In this document: piece after piece, positions 25,493 through 34,690 of the stretch
How positions within the stretch are numbered: the stretch's first letter is position 1
How the letters are laid out: every line of letters starts with the position of its first letter
Assembly (NCBI RefSeq): GCF_014384705.1
Contig: NZ_JACRSN010000020.1
Coordinates: 1-64,000 of the forward strand
Source: Yeguia hominis
GTDB taxonomy: Bacteria > Bacillota > Clostridia > Oscillospirales > Acutalibacteraceae
Direction of reading: 5' to 3'
Length of the DNA: 64,000 bases
The notes under the pieces: generated by a model
Seen by the model: only the letters and a program-made list of their open reading frames with translations
What the model was told of the DNA's origin: nothing
Databases searched by the model: none
Translations under genes and position numbers: made by a program

Positions 25493-26567
25493 ATTCGGAA
25501 AACAGCTTAAAATCTCCATTTTCGGAGAATCTCACGGCCCGGCCATCGGCGTCGTGATCGACGGTCTGCCGGCCGGAGAGGCCCTCAACCTCTCTGTTTT
25601 GCAGCAATTTCTCGCCCGCCGCGCACCGGGGCAAAACCGGATGACAACCGCGCGGAAAGAACCGGATCTCCCACAGATTCTCTCCGGCGTTTTGGCGGGC
25701 AAAACGACCGGCGCGCCGCTCTGCGCCGTGATTCAGAACACGGACATGCACGCTTCTGACTATGCGAATCTCCGGGATATTCCGCGGCCGTCTCACGCCG
25801 ATTATCCGGCCTTTCTGCACTATCACGGTTATCAGGACATTCGCGGCGGCGGCCATTTCTCCGGACGTTTGACTGCGCCGCTCTGCATCGCGGGGGGAAT
25901 CTGTCTGCAGATTCTCGGCCGACGCGGCATTTTCGTCGGCTCTCATCTCGCCTCTGTCGGCCCGGTTTCTGACTGGCGGTTCGACGCGGCGTCCGTCACG
26001 CCGGAGCTGCTCTCTTCACTCTGCCAAAAATCGTTTCCCGTTCTCAGCGAGGAGGCCGGCATCAAAATGCAGGCGGAAATCGACGACGCCCGCAAGGCGC
26101 TCGATTCTGTCGGCGGCACCATTGAATGCGCCGTAACCGGATACCCTGCCGGTATCGGCGGCCCCATGTTCGACGGTGTAGAAAACCGGCTTTCGGCGGC
26201 CTTGTTCGGCATTCCGGCCGTGCGCGGCGTCGAATTTGGCGCCGGATTTGATGCAGCCGCAATGCGCGGCTCTGCACACAATGACGCATATTGCTGCCGC
26301 GAGGGACAAATTATCACACAAACCAACCGGCACGGCGGCATTCTCGGCGGCATTTCTACCGGCATGCCGATCGTATTCCGCGTCGCCATCAAGCCGACCC
26401 CTTCCATTGCGCAGGAACAGGATTCCGTCAGCCTTTCCCGTATGGAACCGGTCAAACTGCAAATCAAAGGACGGCACGACCCCTGCATTGCCGTTCGGGC
26501 GCTTCCGTGCGTAGAAGCAGCAGCGGCCGCTGTTCTTTTGGATCTTCTGCTCAGCGAATCAAACTAG
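25482..26567 (+). CDS. aroC: chorismate synthase
   Basis: FMN-dependent elimination of phosphate from EPSP to give chorismate. 361 residues: FGESHGPAIGVVIDG at the N terminus, RRAPGQNRMTT near residue 45, and GGISTGMPIVFR in the C-terminal half. The ATG lies within the last codons of aroA, with GGGAGGAA upstream. It follows aroA and precedes pheA by 14 bases. Confidence 0.97.
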   Translation: MASEFGKQLKISIFGESHGPAIGVVIDGLPAGEALNLSVLQQFLARRAPGQNRMTTARKEPDLPQILSGVLAGKTTGAPLCAVIQNTDMHASDYANLRDIPRPSHADYPAFLHYHGYQDIRGGGHFSGRLTAPLCIAGGICLQILGRRGIFVGSHLASVGPVSDWRFDAASVTPELLSSLCQKSFPVLSEEAGIKMQAEIDDARKALDSVGGTIECAVTGYPAGIGGPMFDGVENRLSAALFGIPAVRGVEFGAGFDAAAMRGSAHNDAYCCREGQIITQTNRHGGILGGISTGMPIVFRVAIKPTPSIAQEQDSVSLSRMEPVKLQIKGRHDPCIAVRALPCVEAAAAAVLLDLLLSESN

Positions 26568-26581
26568 AAGGAGGACTTCTC

Positions 26582-27721
26582 ATGGATCTCACAGATTATC
26601 GGGCACAAATCGACAGCATCGACGACCAGCTCATGGAGCTTTTCAACCAACGGATGCAGATCAGTGCAAAAATCGCGGAATACAAATCCGCCCACCACAT
26701 TGGAACCAAGGTCAAAAGCCGGGAACGCAGCATTCTCAGCCGTGTTTCAGAACAGGCAGACGAGGGGCTGGACGGCTATGCACGCGTTCTCTTCTCCACA
26801 TTGTTTGATGTCAGCCGCGCTTACCAGAACAGCTTAAACGCGACAGAGACCGCACTTTCCCGCGAACTTACAGAAGCTGTCCAAAACACGCCGGCGCTGT
26901 TCCCGACAAAGGGTGTCGTTGCCTGCCAGGGGGTGGAAGGCGCATACTCGCAGATTGCCTGCGATAAGCTCTTTTCTTTCGCCAATATTCTATATTTCAA
27001 AACATTTGAGGGCGTCTTCCAGGCCGTTGAAAAAGGGCTTTGCGAATTCGGAATTTTACCGATTGAAAACAGCTCCTACGGAAGCGTCAATGAAGTCTAT
27101 GATTTGATGCGGCACTTCAATTTTCATATTGTCCGCAGCCTAAAGCTCAAAATTGACCATGCGCTTTTGGCGAAACCCGGCAAACAGCTTTCCGATATCA
27201 AAGAGATTTTCTCCCATGAACAGGCGCTCGGCCAGTGCAGTGCCTTTTTAAAACAGCTGGGAGATGTCAAAATTACAGTTTGTGAAAACACGGCTGCAGC
27301 CGCAAAAATGGTCTCCGATTCCGACCGAGAAGACATCGCCGCAATTTCCTCTCATGAATGCGCGGAACTTTACGGACTTTCCATTCTTTCCGATGACATT
27401 CAGAACAGCGACAGCAATTTCACCCGCTTCATCTGCATCACCAAGGATCTGCGGATTTTCCCCGGTTCCAATAAGATCAGCCTGATGCTCTCGCTGCCGC
27501 ACCGCCCGGGTGCACTCTATGCGTTCATGTCCAAAATCGCGGCGCTCGGTCTGAATGTTTCCAAACTCGAAAGCCGGCCGATTCCGGGAAAAGACTTTGA
27601 ATTTCTGTTCTATTTTGACATCGACGCTTCCGTAATTTCTCCGGAAGTGATTCATTTCCTGAGCGACCTTTCCAAGGAACCGGAGATGTTCATGTTCCTC
27701 GGGAATTATTCTGAAGCTTAA
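26582..27721 (+). CDS. pheA: bifunctional chorismate mutase / prephenate dehydratase
   Basis: Makes phenylpyruvate from chorismate. 379 residues. Chorismate mutase (AroQ fold) is at 1-85, with YRAQIDSIDDQLMELFNQR. Prephenate dehydratase is at about 105-285, with GVEGAYSQIAC, PIENSSYGSVNEV and the catalytic NFTRFICI. The C-terminal ACT domain has LPHRPGALYAFMSKIA and KLESRPI, the Phe-binding ESRP motif, so Phe feedback inhibition is expected. AAGGAGG precedes the ATG. The stop overlaps a possible aroE start codon by one base (TAATG). Confidence 0.96.
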   Translation: MDLTDYRAQIDSIDDQLMELFNQRMQISAKIAEYKSAHHIGTKVKSRERSILSRVSEQADEGLDGYARVLFSTLFDVSRAYQNSLNATETALSRELTEAVQNTPALFPTKGVVACQGVEGAYSQIACDKLFSFANILYFKTFEGVFQAVEKGLCEFGILPIENSSYGSVNEVYDLMRHFNFHIVRSLKLKIDHALLAKPGKQLSDIKEIFSHEQALGQCSAFLKQLGDVKITVCENTAAAAKMVSDSDREDIAAISSHECAELYGLSILSDDIQNSDSNFTRFICITKDLRIFPGSNKISLMLSLPHRPGALYAFMSKIAALGLNVSKLESRPIPGKDFEFLFYFDIDASVISPEVIHFLSDLSKEPEMFMFLGNYSEA

Positions 27722-27741
27722 TGAAAAGGGGCAGTCGCCAT

Positions 27742-28980
27742 ATGATCTGCGGTCTGATCGGGGAGAAGCTCTCGCACAGCTATTCCAAACGCATTCACAA
27801 TCGAATCGCCGACTACGATTATGCACTTTACAGTCTCCCGCCGGAAGCGCTTGCCGCGTTTCTGCAGGGGGAATACCGCGGAATGAATGTCACCATTCCC
27901 TACAAAAAAGCGGTGATTCCCTTTTGCGATACGCTCTCCGATACTGCCCGGACAATCGGCAGTGTCAATACGCTGGTGCGGGATAAGGACGGCCTACTGC
28001 ACGGCTACAATACGGACAGCGCCGGATTTTTGTCCATGGCTGCCCGGGCCGGGATCTCTTTTCAAGACAAAAAAGTTCTGATTCTCGGTACCGGCGGAAC
28101 CTCTCTGACGGTATCGTATGCCGTTCGGCAGGCCGGCGCACGCGAAACCGTTTTGGTCTCCCGAAACGGCCCGATCCATTACGAAAATGTTTCCGAAAAA
28201 GCCGGAGATGCGCAAATTCTTGTAAACACCACGCCTTGCGGGATGTTTCCGCATAATGGCGGCCGTCTTCTGGATCTCTCGAAATTCCCCCTGTGCTGCG
28301 GCGTGCTCGACGTGGTCTACAACCCCCTGCGCACCCAGCTGATTCTCGATGCACAGGCATTGGGAATTCCCTGCTCCGGCGGGCTGCCGATGCTTGTCGC
28401 GCAGGCGGTGGAGGCCTCCCGCCTTTTCACGGGAACTCCGCTTCCTACAGAAACCACGGAAACGGTTCTGCGGGAACTGCTTGCAGAGGCCGAAAACATT
28501 GTGCTGATCGGAATGCCCGGCAGCGGAAAATCCTCTGTCGGCGCAGCGGTTGCCGAACGGTTAAACCGGGAACTGCTCGACACCGATTTGCTGATCGAAA
28601 AATCTGCCGGCATGCGGATTCCGGAAATTTTTGCGCGCTTTGGAGAAGCTGAATTCCGAAAGCTCGAACGCACGATTTGTGCGGAATGCGGAAAGCAGAC
28701 CGGAAAGGTCATTGCCACCGGCGGCGGTGCGCCGCTTTTCCCGGAAAATGTCGCCGCCTTACGGCAAAACGGGCGAGTCTATCTGCTCACCCGCGCACTT
28801 TCCGATCTGGCTACCGAAGGCCGCCCGCTCTCAAAAGATACCGCAACGCTGGCGGTCATGGAACAAGAGCGCCTGCCCTTCTATCAGGCTGCCAGCGATC
28901 AGACCATCCGTAATCATGCGTCCGTCCCGGCCGCTGCGCTTGCAATTGAGGAGGATTTTTATGAAGCTACTCGTTCTTAA
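27742..28980 (+). CDS. shikimate dehydrogenase fused to shikimate kinase
   Basis: 412 residues joining two consecutive steps. Residues 1-245 are AroE: GEKLSHSYSKRIH substrate site, MNVTIPYKKAV, and the nucleotide motif LGTGGTSLTV. Residues about 250-412 are AroK: P-loop IGMPGSGKSSVGAA, DTDLLIEKSAG and ATGGGAPLF. Both active sites look intact. The start at 27742 (MICGLIGEK) is preferred to 27721 because AAGGGG is well spaced and the family begins there. AroE-AroK fusions are uncommon but known. The 3' end overlaps aroQ by 20 bases. Confidence 0.94.
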   Translation: MICGLIGEKLSHSYSKRIHNRIADYDYALYSLPPEALAAFLQGEYRGMNVTIPYKKAVIPFCDTLSDTARTIGSVNTLVRDKDGLLHGYNTDSAGFLSMAARAGISFQDKKVLILGTGGTSLTVSYAVRQAGARETVLVSRNGPIHYENVSEKAGDAQILVNTTPCGMFPHNGGRLLDLSKFPLCCGVLDVVYNPLRTQLILDAQALGIPCSGGLPMLVAQAVEASRLFTGTPLPTETTETVLRELLAEAENIVLIGMPGSGKSSVGAAVAERLNRELLDTDLLIEKSAGMRIPEIFARFGEAEFRKLERTICAECGKQTGKVIATGGGAPLFPENVAALRQNGRVYLLTRALSDLATEGRPLSKDTATLAVMEQERLPFYQAASDQTIRNHASVPAAALAIEEDFYEATRS

Positions 28981-29398
28981 CGGACCCAACATCAATTTAC
29001 TCGGCATTCGTGAAAAGGCCGTCTATGGCAGCGAATCCTATGACGCCCTGCTCGCGCTGGTGCAAAAAGCCGGTTCGGACTGCGGCGTCTCCGTCGATAC
29101 GTTTCAGTCGAATCACGAGGGCGCCATTGTCGACGCGATCCAGGCGGCCTACGGTGTTTATGACGGAATTGTCATCAACCCTGCCGCTTATACGCACACC
29201 AGCATCGCCATCCTGGACGCGCTGAAGGCGGTTTCCATTCCGGCTGTGGAGGTTCATATTTCCGATGTCCGGAAGCGGGAAGACTTCCGACAGATTTCCT
29301 ACGCGGGAATGGCCTGCATCAAGTCCTTTATCGGGCTTGGGCTGGACGGCTACCGACAGGCCATTTTCTTTTTGGCCGATTATTTAAAACAGGCGTAA
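28961..29398 (+). CDS. aroQ: type II 3-dehydroquinate dehydratase
   Basis: Removes water from 3-dehydroquinate to give 3-dehydroshikimate. 145 residues, the normal length, with LNGPNINLLGIRE at the N terminus, SNHEGAIVDAIQ, the catalytic His region INPAAYTHTSIA and VEVHISDVRKRE. GAGGA lies 6 bases before the ATG, within aroK. It closes the operon; a strong terminator follows directly. Confidence 0.96.
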   Translation: MKLLVLNGPNINLLGIREKAVYGSESYDALLALVQKAGSDCGVSVDTFQSNHEGAIVDAIQAAYGVYDGIVINPAAYTHTSIAILDALKAVSIPAVEVHISDVRKREDFRQISYAGMACIKSFIGLGLDGYRQAIFFLADYLKQA

Positions 29399-29400
29399 TC

Positions 29401-29440
29401 ACCGGGCTTTCCTTCGCTGGAAAGCCCGGTTTCTCTTCTT
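29401..29440 (+). terminator. terminator of the aro operon
   Basis: ACCGGGCTTTCC pairs with GGAAAGCCCGGT around a short loop, followed by TTCTCTTCTTT. It begins two bases after the aroQ stop. Confidence 0.9.
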
Positions 29441-29449
29441 TGCGCGCCA

Positions 29450-29478
29450 TTGCCAGCCTGTGCGCCGCATGTTATAAT
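29450..29478 (+). promoter_or_regulatory. promoter of rsmE
   Basis: TTGCCA (29450-29455), 17-base spacer, then a perfect TATAAT (29473-29478). It lies between the aro terminator and the rsmE ribosome site and gives an approximately 95-base leader. Confidence 0.8.
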
Positions 29479-29577
29479 AAGGCTATTCTTGCAACGAACG
29501 ATTTCCCGCAGTGCGCGTTCACGGTTTTCTGCAGTTCGCGCTTCTGCATCGTATTTTATTGGGAAAGCTGGGATATT

Positions 29578-30330
29578 ATGCCTCGTTTTTTTATCGATGC
29601 CGCTGTACAGGAGACGGTTTTTCTCTCCGGGGAGGACGGCCGCCATATTGCCCGGTCTCTGCGTATGCAGACGGGCGATTTGCTGACGCTCTGCGACGGC
29701 AACGGAAAGGACTACCTCTGCCGCATCACCTCCATTCTCGGTGACGATGTGACCGCAGCGGTGGAATCCTGCCATCCTTCTCTCGGAGAGCCTGATTGTA
29801 CGGTTACGCTCTATCAGGGCCTTCCAAAAGCGGATAAGATGGATCATATTGTGCAAAAAGCCGTTGAGACCGGCGCTTCCCGAATTGTTCCGGTTTTGAC
29901 AGAACGCTGTATTTCCCGTCCGGATCCGAAATCCGCTGAAAAGAAACGGCTCCGCTGGGAAAAAATCGCCGCAGAGGCCGCCAAACAGTGTGAACGCGGA
30001 AAGCTTCCGGTTGTCTCGGCTCTCTCCTCTTTTTCCAGTGCGCTGAACGAAGCGTGCGCAAACGGACCGGTTCTGTTCTTCTATGAAGGCGGCGGAGAGA
30101 ATCTGCGAGAGTTGCTTCCAACGCTTCCTTGTAAAACACTTTCCATTTTTATTGGGCCGGAAGGCGGATTTGCACCGTCCGAAGCAGCGCTTGCGCGATC
30201 CTTCGGTGCGCATTTTGCAACGCTTGGGCCGCGGATTCTCCGAACGGAAACGGCTCCGACTGCTGCGTTGACCGCCATCATGCTCCTGACCGGAAATCTC
30301 GATACGGAGGCCAGACGATATGCCGAATAA
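29578..30330 (+). CDS. rsmE: 16S rRNA (uracil-1498-N3)-methyltransferase
   Basis: Methylates U1498 of 16S rRNA with SAM; SPOUT fold. 250 residues: N-terminal PUA-like part (PRFFIDAAV, GEDGRHIARSLRM), a trefoil-knot SAM site with FIGPEGGFAPSE, and LGPRILRTETAPTAAL at the C terminus. The start at 29578 has GGGA upstream and matches family N termini; the frame extends 46 codons further but overlaps the promoter. Its end overlaps the next gene by 11 bases. Confidence 0.95.
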   Translation: MPRFFIDAAVQETVFLSGEDGRHIARSLRMQTGDLLTLCDGNGKDYLCRITSILGDDVTAAVESCHPSLGEPDCTVTLYQGLPKADKMDHIVQKAVETGASRIVPVLTERCISRPDPKSAEKKRLRWEKIAAEAAKQCERGKLPVVSALSSFSSALNEACANGPVLFFYEGGGENLRELLPTLPCKTLSIFIGPEGGFAPSEAALARSFGAHFATLGPRILRTETAPTAALTAIMLLTGNLDTEARRYAE

Positions 30331-31057
30331 AACCGTTCTGATTACCGGCGCATCCCGCGGAATCGGACGGGAAACCGCGCTTGCATTTGCGCGCGCGGGC
30401 TATCAGGTTGCCGCAAACTACCATCAAAGCTACGAACAGGCGCTGTCCCTCTGTGCAGAAGTCCGGGCCTTCGGCGGCATCTGCGAAGCCTTTTCGGCGG
30501 ACGTTTCTTGCCGCGAGGCGGTTTTTGCCATGGTAAACGCTGTCCGCAGCCGGTTCGGGCAGATCGATATTCTGATCAACAATGCCGGCATTGCCCAACA
30601 AAAGCTTTTTACCGATCTGACCGAAGCAGATTGGAGTCACATGCTCCGCGTAAACCTCGACAGCGTTTTTCACTGCTGTCAGGCCGTCTTGCCGGAAATG
30701 ATTCACCGAAAATCAGGCTGCATTCTCAACGTCTCTTCGATGTGGGGACAGGTTGGCGCGTCCTGCGAGGTTTCCTATTCCGCCTCCAAAGCCGCTGTGA
30801 TCGGGCTGACAAAGGCGCTAGCAAAAGAAGTCGGACTTTCCGGAATCCGGGTCAACTGCATTGCGCCCGGATTTATTGAAACCGAGATGAACCGGACCCT
30901 TTCCGATGAAGATCGTGCGCTGCTGTTTGAGGAAATTCCGCTTGGAACAGGCGGGTCTCCGGCAGATGTCGCCCAAACCGCGCTCTTTCTCGCTTCTTCT
31001 GCCGCCCGGTATCTCACCGGACAGGTCATTAGCGTAAACGGCGGAATGGTTGTTTAA
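30320..31057 (+). CDS. SDR oxidoreductase, likely elongation factor P 5-aminopentanone reductase
   Basis: 245-residue short-chain dehydrogenase. NADPH motif TGASRGIGRETALAF at the N terminus, INNAGIAQQKLF, catalytic Ser in NVSSMWGQVGASCEV, YSASKAAV (YxxxK), then CIAPGFIETEMN. The MWGQVGASCEVSYSASKA stretch is close to what I recall for YmfI-type EF-P 5-aminopentanone reductases, which finish the lysine modification of EF-P; plain FabG-type 3-oxoacyl reductases differ there. No efp gene is nearby, so the substrate remains inferred. It overlaps rsmE by 11 bases and is cotranscribed. Confidence 0.75.
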   Translation: MPNKTVLITGASRGIGRETALAFARAGYQVAANYHQSYEQALSLCAEVRAFGGICEAFSADVSCREAVFAMVNAVRSRFGQIDILINNAGIAQQKLFTDLTEADWSHMLRVNLDSVFHCCQAVLPEMIHRKSGCILNVSSMWGQVGASCEVSYSASKAAVIGLTKALAKEVGLSGIRVNCIAPGFIETEMNRTLSDEDRALLFEEIPLGTGGSPADVAQTALFLASSAARYLTGQVISVNGGMVV

Positions 31058-31122
31058 TCAGGCTTCCCGGTATTTGCAACGCCTGCCGTTCGGAATCCAG
31101 TCAAAAATCAATTTCTGATATG

Positions 31123-31170
31123 CAAAAATCCCGTTTAGAAGCAGCTGCTTCTGAACGGGATCTTTTTTAT
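31123..31170. terminator. bidirectional terminator between convergent genes
   Basis: ATCCCGTTTAGAAGCA and TGCTTCTGAACGGGAT pair over 16 bases with one G-T wobble; A-run before and T-run after. It serves the SDR gene (plus) and glyS (minus, ends 31179). Confidence 0.9.
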
Positions 31171-31178
31171 TGGGAAAT

Positions 31179-32555
31179 TTAGAAATCTACTTTTTCTGCG
31201 ATGTAATCGACCAGCTTCTCGATTGCAACGCGCTCCTGCTGCATGGTATCGCGGTCGCGAACCGTGACACAGCCATCAGTCTCGCTGTCGAAATCATACG
31301 TGATGCAGAACGGCGTTCCGATTTCATCCTGACGGCGATACCGTTTGCCGATGGAACCGGACTCGTCGTACTCGACCATAAACCGTTTGGCAAGCGTCTG
31401 ATAAACTGCCTGCGCTTTTTCTCCCAGCTTCTTGGAAAGCGGAAGAACCGCCGCTTTGTACGGCGCCAAATACGGATGGAGATGCAGTACCACACGGGTA
31501 TCATTTTCGCTTACTTTTTCCTCATCGTAAGCATCACACAGGAACGCCAGTGCAACGCGGTCAGCACCCAAGGATGGCTCGACGACATACGGGACATACC
31601 GTTCGTTTGCTTCCTGGTCAAAATAATCCAGCGCCTTGCCGGAATGTTTGATGTGCTGGGTCAGATCGTAATCGGTACGGTCTGCAATTCCCCAAAGTTC
31701 ACCCCAACCAAACGGGAACAAGAATTCAATATCCGTTGTCGCCTTGGAATAGAAGGAGAGCTCTTCGGCAGAATGATCGCGCAGACGCATATTTTCTTCC
31801 TTCATGCCGAGCGACAAGAGCCAGTTTTTGCAGAAATCTTTCCAATAATAGAACCAATCGAGATCTGTATCCGGTTTGCAGAAGAATTCCAGTTCCATCT
31901 GTTCAAACTCACGCGTACGGAACGTAAAGTTGCCCGGCGTAATCTCATTGCGGAAGCTCTTTCCGATTTGTGCAACACCGAACGGAATCTTCTTCCGTGT
32001 GGTACGCTGAATATTTGCGAAGTTGACAAAGATGCCCTGCGCTGTTTCCGGACGGAGGAACAATTCACTTTTCGAATCCTCTGTAACACCCTGGAATGTT
32101 TTAAACATCAAGTTGAATTTCCGGATCTCTGTAAAGTTTGTGCTGCCGCAAGCCGGGCATTTGATGTTATGCTCTTTGATGTACTGGAACATTTCTTCGT
32201 TGGACCATCCGTCCGCCGTAACGCCATCCGCGTCCTCAATGAGTTTATCCGCGCGATGCCGGGCTTTGCAGTCTTTGCAGTCCATCAGCGGATCCGAAAA
32301 GCCGCCGACGTGGCCGGATGCCACCCAGGTTTGCGGATTCATCAGAATCGCCGCATCGAGGCCAACATTGTATGGGCTTTCCTGTACAAACTTTTTGTGC
32401 CATGCACGCTTGACATTATTTTTGAATTCCACACCGAGCGGACCGTAATCCCACGTATTGGAGAGTCCGCCGTAAATCTCCGAGCCGGGATACACGAATC
32501 CGCGTCCCTTACACAGCGCGACAATTTGATCCATGGATTTTTCTGTTGCCAACAT
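31179..32555 (-). CDS. glyS: glycyl-tRNA synthetase, single-chain homodimeric type
   Basis: Charges tRNA-Gly. 458 residues of the eukaryote/archaeal-like class II type found in many Firmicutes rather than the alpha2beta2 form. Motifs include RGFVYPGSEIYGG near the N terminus, FRNEITPGNFTFRTREFEQ (class II motif 2 region) and SLGADRVALAFL (motif 3). The anticodon-binding domain follows. GGAGG is about 10 bases before the ATG. It lies about 70 bases after gtrA. I saw no T-box-like leader, so no Gly-tRNA control is evident. Confidence 0.96.
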   Translation of the reverse strand: MLATEKSMDQIVALCKGRGFVYPGSEIYGGLSNTWDYGPLGVEFKNNVKRAWHKKFVQESPYNVGLDAAILMNPQTWVASGHVGGFSDPLMDCKDCKARHRADKLIEDADGVTADGWSNEEMFQYIKEHNIKCPACGSTNFTEIRKFNLMFKTFQGVTEDSKSELFLRPETAQGIFVNFANIQRTTRKKIPFGVAQIGKSFRNEITPGNFTFRTREFEQMELEFFCKPDTDLDWFYYWKDFCKNWLLSLGMKEENMRLRDHSAEELSFYSKATTDIEFLFPFGWGELWGIADRTDYDLTQHIKHSGKALDYFDQEANERYVPYVVEPSLGADRVALAFLCDAYDEEKVSENDTRVVLHLHPYLAPYKAAVLPLSKKLGEKAQAVYQTLAKRFMVEYDESGSIGKRYRRQDEIGTPFCITYDFDSETDGCVTVRDRDTMQQERVAIEKLVDYIAEKVDF

Positions 32556-32625
32556 AGTTCTTTTCCTCCGTCTCTTGTTTTTATATGCTGATTCCCCAGG
32601 CAAATCCGCCCCGGGTATTTTTCCG

Positions 32626-33048
32626 TTACCCTGCCTGCTTTTTGAAAATCAGCAGCTTGCTCAAAAGATAATTCAGAATGATCACCACGATATTCATAAG
32701 GATCTTGGCGAGCATTTCTTTCCATCCAAGCACATCAATCAGCAGCCATAGTCCCGCATATTCCACCGCGAGAGAAAACAGTCGGGCTGCAAAAAAAGAA
32801 AGCAGTTCCCGCAAAAAGATTCCAAACCGAAAGCTTTTGCTTTCAAACACAAACAGTTTGTTGGTGATAAACGCAAAGAGAACCGAAACGATCCAGGCTA
32901 TCCCGTTTCCCAGTTCCCACGCGATGGAGAGCCTGCTGCAAAGGGCAAAAACCGCAAGATTGATCAGCGTTGTCAGCACGCCGAATACCACATATAAGAT
33001 GGTTTCCCGGTTCACGAGTTTCTTAAAAATCGTCCGCAGCCGTTCCAT
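32626..33048 (-). CDS. GtrA-family small membrane protein
   Basis: 140 residues with four predicted transmembrane helices (around residues 18-38, 45-65, 80-102 and 110-130). YVVFGVLTTLINLAVF and WIVSVLFAFITNKLFVFES are family-typical. GtrA proteins are thought to help flip polyprenyl-linked sugars for cell-surface glycosylation. No partner glycosyltransferase is adjacent, though three glycosyltransferase-like genes, two of them broken, lie 26 kb away. A perfect GGAGGTGA site fixes the start at 33048. Confidence 0.88.
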   Translation of the reverse strand: MERLRTIFKKLVNRETILYVVFGVLTTLINLAVFALCSRLSIAWELGNGIAWIVSVLFAFITNKLFVFESKSFRFGIFLRELLSFFAARLFSLAVEYAGLWLLIDVLGWKEMLAKILMNIVVIILNYLLSKLLIFKKQAG

Positions 33049-33248
33049 CCGGTCACCTCCTGCTATCAATAGTATAGTTTACCATTCTATAGAAGTCTGT
33101 GCAAGAAAAAGTTTTGAAAACCCTGCTTTCCGGCACCGGAACGCTTTATTTGTACCGGAATACTATGAATTATAGGAATTTTTTGCGTAGAAGCAGGGGC
33201 AAAATACATTCCCTGCCGACAGTCTTGATGAATGGGAGGACTTTTCTG

Positions 33249-34367
33249 ATGTTTGAACAAACCCAACCTGTCAGCTTCTTTCTCGGCGCCAACACGCCCT
33301 CCGGCTTTGTCGGATATCTCGACGACCTCTACGATGCAAAATCCGGATGGCACGCCTTTCTGATCAAAAGCGGACCCGGTACAGGAAAAAATACGCTGAT
33401 CCGTGCTGTCTTGCACGCAATGGTGGCTCTAGAGGAACCGGTAGAAGCCATCTGTTGCTCCTCCGACCCGAATTCACTAGACGGTCTTCGCTGTCCGCGC
33501 CTCAAGCTCTGCATCCTGGATGCCACTGCTCCGCACATCATGGAACCGCGCTATTGGGGCGCCGGGGAAGAAACTGTTGATCTGTGCGCCTGCATGCGTT
33601 CGGCTCTTCTCCGCAGCGATGCTGCCGAAATCATCCGTCTGACAGATGCCTGCTCTGCTATGCATGCCCGTTGCCGGAGCCTGCTCCGCGGAGCGTCGGT
33701 CTTCCTAAATGAAACTGCGCAGATTGCCGCCGAATATACCGACTTTTCAAAAATTGTCCATACTGCTGATCGGATTGCGGCGTTTACGTTCGGGCGAAAG
33801 TCCGCCGTCCCGGGAACGGAAACCCGCCGGTTTTTAAGTGCCGTCACACCGGAAGGCCATGTCTTTTTCGAAAAAACCATCCCGTCTCTCTGTGACACCA
33901 TTTATTCCATTGAGGACGAAACCGGCGCGGCCTCCGGTGTCTTTCTCTCCGTAATCCGGGAAAAGGCGCTTCAGGCGGGGTATCCCATCATCACTTGCGC
34001 CTGTCCGCTCAATCCGCAAAAGAAATTAGAGCACCTCTTGATTCCCTCTTTACATCTCGGTTTTACCACCGCAAATCGTTGGCATCGGCTCGACGCACCG
34101 GTCTTCCGGCGAATTCACGCAGCACGTTTTACAGATCTGCACGCGATGCGCGCGCGCAAACAAACCATGGCTTTTTATCGGCGCACCGCAAAGCTTTTCC
34201 TGCAGGAAGCCATTTCTGCCGCAAAATCAGCAAAATTGCTGCATGACCAGATGGAATCCTTCTATATTCCCGCCATGAATTGGGAAAAAGCGGACGTTCT
34301 CCAGCACTCCATTGTCTCACAATTCGAATCGGCAAGCCGGGCATATTCTGAAAAAATACGCAGCTGA
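33249..34367 (+). CDS. P-loop-like ATPase family protein with altered Walker A
   Basis: 372 residues. Resembles, from memory, a Firmicutes ATPase family with duplicated P-loop halves (PRK06851-like); the role is unknown. The first half has LIKSGPGTGKNTLIRAV at about residues 39-55. The residue after the essential Lys is Asn, where Walker A has Ser or Thr. The second half has IYSIEDETGAASGVFLS where a second P-loop would fall, and it lacks GK. Nucleotide binding may therefore be lost or weak. Start 33249 has GGGAGGA at 8 bases; the longer frame is not supported. It diverges from gtrA and marks the right end of the compact core region. Confidence 0.7.
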   Translation: MFEQTQPVSFFLGANTPSGFVGYLDDLYDAKSGWHAFLIKSGPGTGKNTLIRAVLHAMVALEEPVEAICCSSDPNSLDGLRCPRLKLCILDATAPHIMEPRYWGAGEETVDLCACMRSALLRSDAAEIIRLTDACSAMHARCRSLLRGASVFLNETAQIAAEYTDFSKIVHTADRIAAFTFGRKSAVPGTETRRFLSAVTPEGHVFFEKTIPSLCDTIYSIEDETGAASGVFLSVIREKALQAGYPIITCACPLNPQKKLEHLLIPSLHLGFTTANRWHRLDAPVFRRIHAARFTDLHAMRARKQTMAFYRRTAKLFLQEAISAAKSAKLLHDQMESFYIPAMNWEKADVLQHSIVSQFESASRAYSEKIRS

Positions 34368-34403
34368 AAATCCAGTTTCCCCTGATTTTTGTTTTTTGTA
34401 CGA

Positions 34404-34680
34404 TTAAACCGGCTCCTCCGCATCGCGTTGATTGCATATTTTGTTTTCTTTCATAGATTTCAGCATACAGTTCCTGCTCACCGGCCTGTTCAATCAACCG
34501 CTTTGCAAGCCGAGCCCATTCGTCTTCCGTTAGATCTCCGATATCGGTCATCACACCGTGCCGATAGCCAAACACCTTATTCCGGCCTTCACCGGAAATA
34601 AGGCAGCTCCGTCCGGTATAGTAGTGAACACGCAGAGCCGCAAAGGTCAACGCATGCTCGGTATTCCCGATGTTATCCAT
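34404..34680 (-). pseudogene. small conserved-looking protein, probable frameshift near its end
   Basis: Starts MDNIGNTEHALTFAALRV at 34680, with GAGGTG 6 bases upstream, and runs about 78 residues through DLTEDEWARLAKRLIEQAG and ELYAEIYER. In the same frame it continues past base 34400 as low-quality sequence antisense to the ATPase gene. A one-base deletion in the A-run near 34441 instead gives ICNQRDAEEPV and a TAA at 34404. I take the latter as the ancestral end. Not recognised as a named family. It follows another frameshifted gene by 10 bases, so both belonged to one transcript. Confidence 0.5.
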
Positions 34681-34690
34681 CTGCATCACC

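Noticed and set aside
32556..32625. Possible T-box leader for glyS
   Set aside because: The gap from gtrA is only about 70 bases, with no terminator hairpin or T-box consensus.
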